Source of the DNA: Photobacterium jeanii
Lineage (GTDB): Bacteria > Pseudomonadota > Gammaproteobacteria > Enterobacterales > Vibrionaceae
Length of the DNA: 64,000 nt
Assembly: GCF_001650345.1 (NCBI RefSeq)
Contig: NZ_LVHF01000018.1
Coordinates: 91,041-155,040 of the forward strand
Direction: 5' to 3'
Shown: positions 50,481-59,827 of the stretch, one piece after another
Layout of the letters: each line of letters begins with the position of its first letter
Position numbering within the stretch: the stretch's first letter is position 1
Translations under genes and position numbers: made by a program
Notes under the pieces: model-generated
What the model saw: the letters and a program-made list of their open reading frames with translations, nothing else
What the model was told of the DNA's origin: nothing
Databases searched by the model: none

Positions 50481-51362
50481 TTATTCGGTCGCTTCAGCAG
50501 CCGGTTGTGGTGGCGTTAGCTCAACCACTTGGTTATCGATCAAGCGCGCTTTACCTAAGATTGCTGACATTAGGATCACCGCTTGCTTGGTCTCTTCCGT
50601 TACCGGTTGCAGGGTTGCCGCATCACGAATGAAGCTTTCATCTGGCTGTAAGCCTGCTGCGCGTAGTTGGTCGTTAGCGTCAACCACCAGCTCTGCGTAG
50701 TCACTACGACCGCCACGCATTTGGCTGCTTACCCAACGCATAGTACGCGCTAAAACAGGCGCACGTTGGCGTTCATCAACCGTTAGGTAACCATTGCGAG
50801 AGCTCATTGCTAAGCCGTCCATTTCACGTACCGTTGGTACGCCAATGATTTCGATGTCCATCGCCATGTCTTCAACCATTTGGCGAAGTAGGGCCAGCTG
50901 TTGGTAATCTTTTTCACCAAAGCAAGCAACGTCAGGTTGCACAATGTTGAACAGCTTAGTCACAACAGTCGCCACGCCACGAAAGTGACCAGGGCGAACT
51001 GCGCCTTCTAGCATTTGAGATAAGCCAGGAACTTCAACAAAAGTATGGCGATCCAGGCCTTGAGGGTACATTACATCCGGTGTAGGTGTGAAAACCAGAT
51101 CAACCCCTTCACCGTTTAGCTTGGCAAGATCGTCTTCCAAGGTGCGCGGGTAATTGTTGAGGTCGTCGGCTTTATCAAATTGCATAGGGTTAACAAAAAT
51201 GCTCACCACTACCACATCAGCGTGTTCACGAGCCTTGCGAACTAGAGTGAGGTGGCCTTCATGCAGATTGCCCATAGTGGGAACAAAAGCAATACGGCGG
51301 CCATCGCGGCGCCAGCTACGTACTTGTTCTCGAATTGGACTGATCTCATCGAATGTCTGCAT
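50481..51362 (-). CDS. panC: pantothenate synthetase
   Basis: PanC condenses pantoate and beta-alanine with ATP to give pantothenate. The 293-residue product has the family motifs [19 protein letters not shown] near the start, [20 protein letters not shown] and the KMSKS-like segment MSSRNGYL. It starts nine bases after the panB stop, so the two form an operon. No panD gene is in the window. Confidence 0.97.
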   Translation of the reverse strand: MQTFDEISPIREQVRSWRRDGRRIAFVPTMGNLHEGHLTLVRKAREHADVVVVSIFVNPMQFDKADDLNNYPRTLEDDLAKLNGEGVDLVFTPTPDVMYPQGLDRHTFVEVPGLSQMLEGAVRPGHFRGVATVVTKLFNIVQPDVACFGEKDYQQLALLRQMVEDMAMDIEIIGVPTVREMDGLAMSSRNGYLTVDERQRAPVLARTMRWVSSQMRGGRSDYAELVVDANDQLRAAGLQPDESFIRDAATLQPVTEETKQAVILMSAILGKARLIDNQVVELTPPQPAAEATE

Positions 51363-51371
51363 TGTAATTCC

Positions 51372-52166
51372 TTACTCAAAAGTATGCTCAGAACCTGGGA
51401 AGGTTCCAGCTGCTACCTCTTCAATGTATTTAGTAACAGCAGCACGCATTTCACCGGTCTCTGCTAAGTAGTTCTTAGAGAAACGCGGAATATAGTTAGC
51501 GGAAATGCCGAACATGTCGTGCATAACCAGAATTTGACCATCGGTCGCATTACCTGCGCCAATACCGATAACAGGGACTTCGACCGCATTGGTGATGCGC
51601 TCAGCTAGACTGGCTGGTACACACTCTAGCAAGATGATTTGCGCACCCGCATTTTTCAGCAGAATAGCATCTTTTACCATTTGCTCAGCGTGGTCGGAGT
51701 CACGTCCTTGCACTTTGTAACCACCAAAAATATTAACTGACTGCGGGGTCAGTCCCAGATGGGCACAAACAGGCACGGCACGTTCGGTCAATTTTGAGAC
51801 GGTTTCCGCCAGCCAGGCGCCGCCTTCGAGTTTTACCATGTTAGCACCCGCACGCATTAGCTCTGCAGCACTTTCGCAGGCTTGCTCTGGGGTGCTATAG
51901 CTCATAAATGGCATGTCAGCCATTAAGAGGGCATTCGGGCTACCAGCGCGTACACAGCGCGTGTGGTAAGCAATGTCAGCCACGCTAACAGGTAGCGTAT
52001 CGGGTTTGCCTTGAAGTACCATGCCAAGGGAATCTCCCACTAGCATGACCGGCATTTCTTGTTGCTCGAATAATTGAGCGAAACTCGCATCGTATGCGGT
52101 CACAGATGCAAACTTACGACCTTCTTGCTTCCATTTCATCAGGTCGTTAATGGTGATTTTTTTCAT
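51372..52166 (-). CDS. panB: 3-methyl-2-oxobutanoate hydroxymethyltransferase
   Basis: PanB makes ketopantoate with 5,10-methylenetetrahydrofolate, the first step of the pantoate branch of CoA synthesis. The 264-residue product has [31 protein letters not shown] and the C-terminal [17 protein letters not shown]. It lies between folK and panC on one strand, an arrangement common in this group. Coupling with folK is suggestive because PanB uses a folate cofactor. Confidence 0.97.
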   Translation of the reverse strand: MKKITINDLMKWKQEGRKFASVTAYDASFAQLFEQQEMPVMLVGDSLGMVLQGKPDTLPVSVADIAYHTRCVRAGSPNALLMADMPFMSYSTPEQACESAAELMRAGANMVKLEGGAWLAETVSKLTERAVPVCAHLGLTPQSVNIFGGYKVQGRDSDHAEQMVKDAILLKNAGAQIILLECVPASLAERITNAVEVPVIGIGAGNATDGQILVMHDMFGISANYIPRFSKNYLAETGEMRAAVTKYIEEVAAGTFPGSEHTFE

Positions 52167-52193
52167 TGTCTCTCCCTCTTTCCCCTTGATGGG

Positions 52194-52679
52194 TTAGTCT
52201 GCCCAGATGGACAAACCGTTACGGTCTACTTCTGCCAGCAGTGTTTGCAGCTTTGTCTGGTCAGGTAGTACCAAATCAGGGGCTATTTCAGCTAGTGGGT
52301 AAAGTACAAATTCACGTACTTTCATCCCATAGTGCGGTATGGTTAACCGTTCGCAATGATGCTCGAGATCCCCGTACAGGATGATATCGAGATCTAAAGT
52401 TCGTGGCCCCCAACGCTCTGCTTTACGCACGCGACCGTGCTCTAGCTCGATCTTTTGGGTGCAATCGAGCAAAGCAAGCGGTGACAGGTCAGTATCAACC
52501 GCAACAACGGCATTGACGTAGTCCGGTTGATCTTGAGGACCCATCGGTGTACTGCTGTACAACGACGAAGCAGCAACAACCTTGATGTTTGGTTGTTGCT
52601 TTAAGATTTCAATGGCGCTTTTGGCTTGGCTTAGCGGATCGCTTAAGTTACTGCCAATCGCGATATAAGCTCGGATCAT
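52194..52679 (-). CDS. folK: 6-hydroxymethyl-dihydropterin pyrophosphokinase
   Basis: FolK activates hydroxymethyl-dihydropterin for folate synthesis. The 161-residue product has the family segments [40 protein letters not shown] and [16 protein letters not shown], then [20 protein letters not shown]. Its ATG overlaps the pcnB stop as ATGA, so translation is coupled. Confidence 0.96.
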   Translation of the reverse strand: MIRAYIAIGSNLSDPLSQAKSAIEILKQQPNIKVVAASSLYSSTPMGPQDQPDYVNAVVAVDTDLSPLALLDCTQKIELEHGRVRKAERWGPRTLDLDIILYGDLEHHCERLTIPHYGMKVREFVLYPLAEIAPDLVLPDQTKLQTLLAEVDRNGLSIWAD

Positions 52680-54106
52680 GATGATTTAGCTTGTGGTTTG
52701 CGACGACGTTGGTGTGGACGACGGCGACGCGGACGACGGTTACCGCCACCACTGCCATCATTCAGCTGTTGCACCATCTTGTTACGTTTTTGGTTATCCA
52801 CTTGCTGGAATTCCTTCCACCACTGGGCCAAGTCGCGTAAATCGTCATCTTCGAAGTGGCTGCGCATTTCTAGGAAGTCATACGAAGCACGGAACTTCGG
52901 ATGTTCCATCGCTTTGAACGCACGTTTACCGTTACGACGGCTTAAACGTAGCTGTTGCTGCCAAATGTCACGCACTGTCGTGGTGTGACGACGTGGGATC
53001 GCAATGGATTTCACTTGTTCGTCAAGAATATCGTTCGCTGCCACCATGAATGCGTCGTAGTACGCTAGGCCGCTGGCAAACGCGATTTCTTCAGCGCGAG
53101 TGGTCATTGGGTACCACAGCATGGCTGCGTACATGAAAGCAGGATTAACACGTTGGTCTTTTGCCAAACGCTTATCGGTTGCTTTCAAGATGAATTCGAT
53201 CATCTTCTCGGTGTTGCTGCTGTTATCTTCGGTGAAGTGTTCACTCAAAATAGGGAACAGCTGCTGGAAAAGATTGTATTCGCGCAGAAGTTTATAAGTT
53301 GCGTAGCCTTGACCCGACTGTAGCAGCTTTAAGCTTTCTTCAAACAAACGAGCAGCAGGGATATCACGCAGTAACGTTGATAGCTCGTGAATTGGCTCGG
53401 CTGTTTTTGGCTCAATGGTCATATCAAGCTTGGCAGCGAAGCGAATCGCACGCAGCATACGTACTGGGTCTTCACGGTAACGGGTTTCAGGATCGCCAAT
53501 CAGGCGGATCACGCGATCGTTAAGATCTTGAACGCCGTTGGTGTAATCGGTTACCGAGTAATCATCAATGTTGTAGTACAGGGCGTTGATGGTGAAGTCA
53601 CGGCGTTCCGCATCTTCATCAATAGAGCCGTAAACATTGTCGCGTAGCAGCATGCCTTCTTGGCTTTGTGCTGATACCGCTTGTTTCTTGTTGCCTGTTT
53701 GCGGGGCGGGCTTATCCGAGTGGTGACCTCGGAAGGTTGCCACTTCAATAACATCACGACCAAACAAAATGTGCGCCAGACGAAAACGGCGGCCAATCAG
53801 GCGGCAGTTACGGAACAGTTGCTTGATTTCTTCTGGTGTCGCATTGGTCGCGATATCAAAATCTTTTGGTTGTTTGCCAAGTAAAATATCACGCACACCA
53901 CCGCCAACAAGGTAGGCGTCATAGCCCGCTTTATTTAGGCGATATAGTACTTTCAGCGCATTCTCGCTGATATCTTTACGTGAAATGCCGTGTTCTTGGC
54001 GTGGAATAATGTGCAAATCTGGTTCCTCGGTACAGCGAGTACTATTGTCAATATTCAAGACCTTACGGCAAAAACTGGCGACTCGATTAAAAATAACACA
54101 CCCCAT
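52676..54106 (-). CDS. pcnB: poly(A) polymerase I
   Basis: PcnB adds poly(A) tails to RNA 3' ends, which promotes decay. The 476-residue product has the nucleotidyltransferase core [20 protein letters not shown] followed by [19 protein letters not shown], the [13 protein letters not shown] segment, RNA-binding domains, and a basic C-terminal tail rich in arginine ([20 protein letters not shown]). The ribosome site at the chosen ATG is weak. It leads the pcnB-folK-panB-panC run. Confidence 0.95.
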   Translation of the reverse strand: MGCVIFNRVASFCRKVLNIDNSTRCTEEPDLHIIPRQEHGISRKDISENALKVLYRLNKAGYDAYLVGGGVRDILLGKQPKDFDIATNATPEEIKQLFRNCRLIGRRFRLAHILFGRDVIEVATFRGHHSDKPAPQTGNKKQAVSAQSQEGMLLRDNVYGSIDEDAERRDFTINALYYNIDDYSVTDYTNGVQDLNDRVIRLIGDPETRYREDPVRMLRAIRFAAKLDMTIEPKTAEPIHELSTLLRDIPAARLFEESLKLLQSGQGYATYKLLREYNLFQQLFPILSEHFTEDNSSNTEKMIEFILKATDKRLAKDQRVNPAFMYAAMLWYPMTTRAEEIAFASGLAYYDAFMVAANDILDEQVKSIAIPRRHTTTVRDIWQQQLRLSRRNGKRAFKAMEHPKFRASYDFLEMRSHFEDDDLRDLAQWWKEFQQVDNQKRNKMVQQLNDGSGGGNRRPRRRRPHQRRRKPQAKSS

Positions 54107-54146
54107 TTTTGTGCATCGGATTCAACAAACAGCCGCATATCATATA

Positions 54147-55049
54147 TCACAGCTCATCATTTTTGAATGGCATCGTGATTGCTGTTGATTTTGGCAGCTT
54201 ATCTAGTTGCCAGTTTTGGACACCCCAGTTAAGGATATCGGTCAGGCTTGCGTCTTGTAATGCTGGCGCTGGTGCCAGCCCTAAAAAGTCCATCGCGGCT
54301 AATAACGTCGGCTTGGGAGCTCGCTTATCAATCGCGGGCGCGTGGTTTTGCTTAGAGAGCTTGTTACCATTTTCAGTGACAGCTAGCGGTAAGTGCAGGT
54401 AGCGCACTTTAGGTTGACCTAATTGGCGGTACAAGTCGATTTGACGTCCGGTTGGCTCAATCAAATCTGCACCACGGACGACCTCTGTTACGCCTTGCTC
54501 TATATCGTCCAACACGACGGCAAGGTTGTAGGCAAATAAGCCGTCGCGGCGGTGAATAATAAAGTCTTCTTGCGCCAGTGCCAACGGAATGCTGATGTTG
54601 CCGTGCAATAAGTCGTTGAACTCGGTGACCGGGTTATCCACTTTCAGTCGTACCGCGCAGCCATCTGCAGGTAAGTGCAAGTCACGACATGTGCCAGGGT
54701 AGTAACCGCCTGCGGCTTTAATTTGCTTGCGGGTACATTGGCAATAGTAAGCTTGATGCTCGCTAAGCCACTGATCAATTTGGGCTTGGTACGCCTGATG
54801 ACGCTGACTTTGGTACATGACACTGCCATCCCAATGCAGGCCGTAAGCTTCTAATGTCCGTAGAATATCATCCGCCGCCCCGGGCATTTCGCGTGGGGGA
54901 TCGAGATCTTCCATTCGCACGAGCCACTTTCCTTGTTGGGATTTAGCTTGTAAGTAGCTGCCAAGAGCGGCGACTAATGAGCCGAAATGGAGTGGGCCAG
55001 AAGGCGAGGGCGCAAAGCGTCCGACATAACCAAAGGTATTACTGATCAT
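54147..55049 (-). CDS. gluQ: glutamyl-Q tRNA(Asp) synthetase
   Basis: GluQ attaches glutamate to the queuosine base of tRNA(Asp), not to a tRNA end. The 300-residue product is a short GluRS catalytic core without an anticodon-binding domain. The HIGH-like motif is [20 protein letters not shown], the zinc cysteines are in [21 protein letters not shown], and the KMSKS-like motif is [12 protein letters not shown]. It lies downstream of dksA, the usual dksA-gluQ pair; the intervening 118 bases hold two hairpins. Confidence 0.96.
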   Translation of the reverse strand: MISNTFGYVGRFAPSPSGPLHFGSLVAALGSYLQAKSQQGKWLVRMEDLDPPREMPGAADDILRTLEAYGLHWDGSVMYQSQRHQAYQAQIDQWLSEHQAYYCQCTRKQIKAAGGYYPGTCRDLHLPADGCAVRLKVDNPVTEFNDLLHGNISIPLALAQEDFIIHRRDGLFAYNLAVVLDDIEQGVTEVVRGADLIEPTGRQIDLYRQLGQPKVRYLHLPLAVTENGNKLSKQNHAPAIDKRAPKPTLLAAMDFLGLAPAPALQDASLTDILNWGVQNWQLDKLPKSTAITMPFKNDEL

Positions 55050-55087
55050 AAGGTGCTGGTTGTTGCCAAGTCGAAATTGTCTCAGTG

Positions 55088-55142
55088 TTTGTGGTGGCGA
55101 GGTTTGCCACTACAAATGAAAGAGGGAGCTGACGCTCCCTCT
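55088..55142 (-). terminator. two adjacent hairpins between dksA and gluQ
   Basis: TTTGTGGTGGC / GCCACTACAAA (55088-55098 and 55106-55116, one G-T pair) and AGAGGGAGC / GCTCCCTCT (55121-55129 and 55134-55142). On the minus strand the second is followed by TTTCATTTG, so it probably ends most dksA transcripts. Confidence 0.7.
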
Positions 55143-55167
55143 TACAGTGGTAGAAATACGTATTGTA

Positions 55168-55617
55168 TTAGCCAGCCATCTGCTTTTCTTTGATCTCTGC
55201 AAGTGTTTTACAGTCGATACATAGTTCGGCTGTTGGGCGAGCTTCAAGACGGCGGATACCGATCTCGATGCCGCACGAATCACAGAAACCAAAGTCATCG
55301 TCTTCGATGCGTTGTAGCGTTTTCTCGATCTTTTTGATCAGTTTACGCTCACGGTCACGGTTACGAAGTTCAAGGCTGAATTCTTCTTCCTGAGCAGCTC
55401 GATCGACAGGATCTGGGAAGTTTGCTGCTTCGTCTTGCATGTGGTTTACAGTGCGATCAACTTCTTCACGAAGCTGGTTACGCCATGCTTCAAGAATCAT
55501 AGTGAAGTGCTTTAGCTGCTCTTCACCCATGTACTCTTCACCAGCTTTTTCCTGGTAAGGCTCAACCCCAGCAATAGCCAGGATGCCTAGCGATTTTTTA
55601 ACGTTGCTCTCTGGCAT
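55168..55617 (-). CDS. dksA: RNA polymerase-binding transcription factor DksA
   Basis: DksA enters the secondary channel of RNA polymerase and works with ppGpp in the stringent response. The 149-residue product from [20 protein letters not shown] has a coiled coil with the acidic tip [12 protein letters not shown] and a four-cysteine zinc finger (CDSCG...CIDCK). The open frame goes 11 codons further upstream but the chosen ATG fits the family. It is upstream of gluQ. Confidence 0.97.
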   Translation of the reverse strand: MPESNVKKSLGILAIAGVEPYQEKAGEEYMGEEQLKHFTMILEAWRNQLREEVDRTVNHMQDEAANFPDPVDRAAQEEEFSLELRNRDRERKLIKKIEKTLQRIEDDDFGFCDSCGIEIGIRRLEARPTAELCIDCKTLAEIKEKQMAG

Positions 55618-55746
55618 ATAGCTTCTCCTAATATACCTAATAACCGTCACTGGTTAATTTTGGGCGGTATCTATAGCAGAAAGGGTAGTGGGTGGCAATT
55701 ACTGCACATATTCAATTTTATACCAATGTGAAGAAAGCATCATTTT

Positions 55747-56457
55747 TCACGTTAGGTGACTAAATTGTATACAAGTGTGTAACTTGATCGCCTGCTCGCT
55801 TAAATCGGCTTTATAGCAGATGATCTCAACGCCGGCCTGTTCTGCCTGTTTAATCAATTGATGATAGTCCGGGTCTATATGGTGGGCGGCTGCGACGTTT
55901 TCAATACCTGAATGCAAAATTGCGAAAAAAAGTACTGCGCGTTGCCCGCTCTGAGCCACTTCCATCAATTCTCTTAAATGCTTTTGCCCTCGGGTTGTGA
56001 CTGCATCTGGGAAATAGCCACGGCCATTTTCCAGCAGTGTGACACTCTTTACTTCAATATAGCAGGCAGGTTTAGAGTCATCCTCTAATAAAACATCTAT
56101 CCTGCTGTTTTCACTACCATACTTTACTTCTGTGCGCAGAGAGGAATAACCGTTTAGTTCTGTGATATCGCCATTGTTAATGGCTTCTACCACCAATTTA
56201 TTGGCTTGCGCGGTGTTCACACAAATCCAATGACCGGCCGGTGTTTGCGTAAGCTCCCAACTGTTTGGGTATTTACGTTTAGGGTTGTCCGAAGTCGAGA
56301 ACCACACAGTGCTTCCCGGCTCGGCACATCCAGTCATTGCACCTGTATTGGCACAATGAATAGTACGAATTTCACCATCTGGCAATTTTATATCGGCTAA
56401 AAAACGTTTATAGCGCTTGATGAGCTGTGCCGATTGGAGAGGCTGAGCAAACTTCAT
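55747..56457 (-). CDS. sfsA: SfsA family protein (sugar fermentation stimulation)
   Basis: SfsA is a DNA-binding, nuclease-fold protein of unclear role, first found as raising maltose metabolism in E. coli. The 236-residue product has [36 protein letters not shown] and the conserved [20 protein letters not shown]. It sits between dksA and thpR, the gene order known for gammaproteobacteria. Confidence 0.95.
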   Translation of the reverse strand: MKFAQPLQSAQLIKRYKRFLADIKLPDGEIRTIHCANTGAMTGCAEPGSTVWFSTSDNPKRKYPNSWELTQTPAGHWICVNTAQANKLVVEAINNGDITELNGYSSLRTEVKYGSENSRIDVLLEDDSKPACYIEVKSVTLLENGRGYFPDAVTTRGQKHLRELMEVAQSGQRAVLFFAILHSGIENVAAAHHIDPDYHQLIKQAEQAGVEIICYKADLSEQAIKLHTCIQFSHLT

Positions 56458-56514
56458 GGTTGGGTTCCTGAGCTGACAAATTTATTGGTGACAGGTCGAG
56501 ATCATTTTGCATGG

Positions 56515-57225
56515 TTATGCATCCGACAATAAGGACCATTGTTGGAGGCAACGATAACGAAGCTGAGGTTGACCTGTCTTTATCTGCTCAGAAATATACA
56601 GCCCAAAATGGCGAAAGTGAAAGGTCAAATCAGGGGCGAGTGAGTGCGGCATGCTGTGAGGGGCTTGTTGTGAGCGATGTTTGACATACTTATAAAGAGG
56701 GGAAGATAAAGGCGCAGAGGCGTGATGGGGTTTATCACTTTGTGCCAAATGGGGAGCGGCTGTTAACGATGGTTGCCACTGTGGCAGTGATTGTACTCGT
56801 TTTCGCAGCGTGATGTGTGGCACATATTGACGCTCAAGTTGATGTAATCCCGTTTGTTGGGCGCTGTGCTGAAGCTGGGTAGCCAGTTGGGTTAACGCAT
56901 CAGGGTAATACTGACACCCTAGCCACAGCACGCGGCTTTTATGCCAAAAGCCAAGGGTATTGCAGCGCAGAGAAAAGGTCGGCACCTTGATTTGGTTCGC
57001 TGCTGCGATGATATGTTGTTTTTGTGCGGCGGTGACAGCGCCAAGAAACGCCAAGGTAATGTGTAAGTTGGCGTTGGGTACAGCGCGCCCAAGTTGCTCG
57101 CCATTGGTGGTTAATGAAGGGTGCGGCAAGTCGCGATTAAATCGCTGTAATTGCCTAAAGCCTGGGTGGTTTTCGACCGTATCCAGCCCGAGTGCAAAAA
57201 AGAGTCGTTCCGTGTGTTCACTCAT
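56515..57225 (-). CDS. thpR: RNA 2',3'-cyclic phosphodiesterase ThpR (LigT), extended form
   Basis: ThpR hydrolyses 2',3'-cyclic RNA ends. It has the two HxT motifs of the 2H superfamily, HITLAFLG and HITLRKRV. The chosen ATG (MSEHTERLFFALGL) is preceded by AGAGG; 12 further codons upstream are open. At 236 residues it is about 60 longer than E. coli ThpR. The extra length falls near the N-terminus (NRDLPHPSLTTNGEQLG) and after the second motif, where about 45 residues rich in His, Ser, Pro and Gln precede the last beta strand. It lies divergent from hrpB, as usual. Confidence 0.9.
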   Translation of the reverse strand: MSEHTERLFFALGLDTVENHPGFRQLQRFNRDLPHPSLTTNGEQLGRAVPNANLHITLAFLGAVTAAQKQHIIAAANQIKVPTFSLRCNTLGFWHKSRVLWLGCQYYPDALTQLATQLQHSAQQTGLHQLERQYVPHITLRKRVQSLPQWQPSLTAAPHLAQSDKPHHASAPLSSPLYKYVKHRSQQAPHSMPHSLAPDLTFHFRHFGLYISEQIKTGQPQLRYRCLQQWSLLSDA

Positions 57226-57299
57226 TTGACCTCTGTATTTGGTGCCATACAATGGCGACATGCACTTACCTTCTTAAATCATGACACAAGGTTTTTACA

Positions 57300-59771
57300 T
57301 TGTCACAGCTGCCCATCGATGCCGTTATTCCTGAGCTTATCAGTCACCTTTCTAATCATAGCCAACTGATCTTAAAAGCCCCTCCGGGCGCTGGTAAATC
57401 GACTCGCTTACCTTTGGTGTTGCTGCAACAAGCTGTGGTAACGGGCAAAATTGTGATGCTTGAACCTCGTCGTTTGGCAGCACGCAATATTGCCAACTAC
57501 CTTGCGGCTCAATTAGGGGAAGAGGTAGGGCAAAGTGTTGGCTTGCGGATGCGTGGCGAAACCAAGGTGAGCAATGCCACCAAGTTGGAAATTGTTACTG
57601 AAGGGGTGATGACCCGGATGCTGCAACAAGATCCTGAGCTAGATGGCATTAGCCTGCTGATCTTTGATGAATTCCACGAGCGTAGTCTTCATGCAGATAC
57701 TTCACTGGCGTTGGCGCTCGAAGTGCAAGAGGCGCTGCGTGACGATCTTCAAATCTTGGTGATGTCGGCTACCCTTGATGAGCAAGCACTTACCTCTTTA
57801 TTGCCGCAAGCGAGCTACACCGAATCGCAAGGGCGCTGTTTTCCTGTGAGTTATCAATATCAAGCTGTACCGGATGATCGCGATTGGTTGGCTGGCATTG
57901 AGCGTGCCATTCGCCAGTTACTGAGCCAAGAGTCGGGCTCGATGTTGGTGTTCTTACCGGGCGCGGGTGAAATTAAGCGCTTGGCAGAACAACTGAGCGA
58001 GGGGATGGCTGATAATGTGTTGGTGTGCCCGCTATACGGTCAACTCAATGGTAAACAACAGCAACAAGCGATAGCGCCTGCACCGCAAGGTCAACGCAAA
58101 GTAGTATTGGCGACCAATATAGCTGAAACCTCGTTGACCATCGAAGGTGTCCGCTTAGTGGTGGATTGTGGCTACGAGCGGGTTGCTCAGTGGGATCCGA
58201 AAACGGGTATCAGTCGGCTGGAAAAAGTGCGTATTGCCCAATCATCTGCTGAGCAACGTGCTGGTCGTGCGGGGCGTTTAGAGGCGGGGCTTTGTCTGCG
58301 TTTATACAGCGAAGAGCAATTAACCCGTCAGCCTGCAACGCCAAAACCTGAAATCTTACGCGCCGATCTCACCAGCTTAGCGATGGAGCTGGCACAATGG
58401 GGCTGCCAGCAAGCCGATGATTTACAGTGGTTAGATTTACCGCCTGCGATTGCATTGCGCCAGTCACAAGCGTTGTTGCAGCAACTTGGCGTGTTGGATA
58501 GTCGCTTGCAGTTCACCGAATTTGGTCAAACAGTACAAAGCTTTGGTGCAGAGCCTCGTCATGCCGCCATATTGGCCTTTGCCCTGCAACACGATAACTC
58601 AGCGCAAGTGACTGCGGCTATGCTGGTGGCCTTATTGGAAGAGCCACCGCGCGGCGCGAATAATCCTGATCTTCATTTCCAATTGAGCTTGCTTGAAAGC
58701 GGCAAGCTGGCGCGCGCGACTCAATATCTTCAACGTGCCCAACAGCACTTTAATAAGATGACGCCAGGCTCGGTGAGCCAATGGCGGGTAAGTCGCGAAT
58801 GGTTAGCCCCGCTGTTAGCGGCTGGTTTTCCAGACCGTATTGCTTTATCACGCAGTGGGGATGGTCGCTATCAATTAGCGAATGGTCAGGGTGCAATGCT
58901 ACCTGCAGATGAGCCGTTGGCTGACAGTGAATTACTGGTCGTGGTGGATGTGGTTAAAACCCGTCAGGGTGATAGCCGTATCTTTTCAGCTGCGGCTGCC
59001 GATAGTGACCACTTACAACAGTACCTGCCGCGCTTGTTCTGCGAGCGAGAATGGTTGGATTGGGATGATAACAAAGGTCGCCTGACTGCTGAGAAGCATT
59101 GGTGTTGCGGTAAGTTGATTTTAAAACGCCAATCTGTGGGGGAGCCTGATCCGGCGAAAGCCAGCCAAGCCTTGGTTAATGCGATTCGTCGCAAAGGGCT
59201 CGGCGTTTTAAATTGGAGCGCCAAAGCAGAGAGTTTGTTAGTACGTGCTCGCTGCGCTGGCGAATGGTTACCAGAGCTTGCTCTGCCTGCACTTGATGAA
59301 GCCAGCTTGTTGGCGCAAGCCGAGGAATGGTTACTGCCCTTTATGAATGGAATGACGAGCTTAAAAGCGTTAGCCAAGCTCGATGTAGCCCAAGCGTTGG
59401 AAGCGTATTTAGGGTGGGATAAAACCCAAGTGCTAGAAGCCGCATTACCGACCCATTATCAAGTACCGACTGGCTCGCGTTATCCGATCCGTTATCAGGT
59501 GGGGCAACAACCTGTATTGGCGGTGAAATTGCAGGAAATGTTTGGTGAGCAACGCTCGCCAATGATCGCCAATGGTAAGGTGGGTTTGGTGCTTGAGCTA
59601 CTATCGCCTGCTCAGCGTCCATTGCAAATCACCCAAGATCTGGCGGCGTTTTGGCAAGGCTCTTACCATGACGTCAAAAAAGAAATGAAGGGGCGATACC
59701 CTAAACACCCGTGGCCGGATGATCCGGCGAACCATGAGCCGACTCGTAAGACCAAGCGACAACTGCAGTAA
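57300..59771 (+). CDS. hrpB: ATP-dependent RNA helicase HrpB
   Basis: HrpB is a DEAH-type helicase of unsettled role. The 823-residue product has Walker A LKAPPGAGKSTRLPL, the box DEFHERS (the HrpB variant of DEAH), SATLD, and motif VI (SSAEQRAGRAGRLEAG). It ends with the HrpB C-terminal domain (PKHPWPDDP). The start is a TTG at 57300 with AAGG eight bases upstream; no in-frame ATG lies close by. It is followed by mrcB, the conserved hrpB-mrcB order. Confidence 0.95.
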   Translation: MSQLPIDAVIPELISHLSNHSQLILKAPPGAGKSTRLPLVLLQQAVVTGKIVMLEPRRLAARNIANYLAAQLGEEVGQSVGLRMRGETKVSNATKLEIVTEGVMTRMLQQDPELDGISLLIFDEFHERSLHADTSLALALEVQEALRDDLQILVMSATLDEQALTSLLPQASYTESQGRCFPVSYQYQAVPDDRDWLAGIERAIRQLLSQESGSMLVFLPGAGEIKRLAEQLSEGMADNVLVCPLYGQLNGKQQQQAIAPAPQGQRKVVLATNIAETSLTIEGVRLVVDCGYERVAQWDPKTGISRLEKVRIAQSSAEQRAGRAGRLEAGLCLRLYSEEQLTRQPATPKPEILRADLTSLAMELAQWGCQQADDLQWLDLPPAIALRQSQALLQQLGVLDSRLQFTEFGQTVQSFGAEPRHAAILAFALQHDNSAQVTAAMLVALLEEPPRGANNPDLHFQLSLLESGKLARATQYLQRAQQHFNKMTPGSVSQWRVSREWLAPLLAAGFPDRIALSRSGDGRYQLANGQGAMLPADEPLADSELLVVVDVVKTRQGDSRIFSAAAADSDHLQQYLPRLFCEREWLDWDDNKGRLTAEKHWCCGKLILKRQSVGEPDPAKASQALVNAIRRKGLGVLNWSAKAESLLVRARCAGEWLPELALPALDEASLLAQAEEWLLPFMNGMTSLKALAKLDVAQALEAYLGWDKTQVLEAALPTHYQVPTGSRYPIRYQVGQQPVLAVKLQEMFGEQRSPMIANGKVGLVLELLSPAQRPLQITQDLAAFWQGSYHDVKKEMKGRYPKHPWPDDPANHEPTRKTKRQLQ

Positions 59772-59827
59772 TTGCTTTAGGAGCAATTGTTTTCGTAATA
59801 CGCAATGCGCGTAGCGTTGTCACGGCA

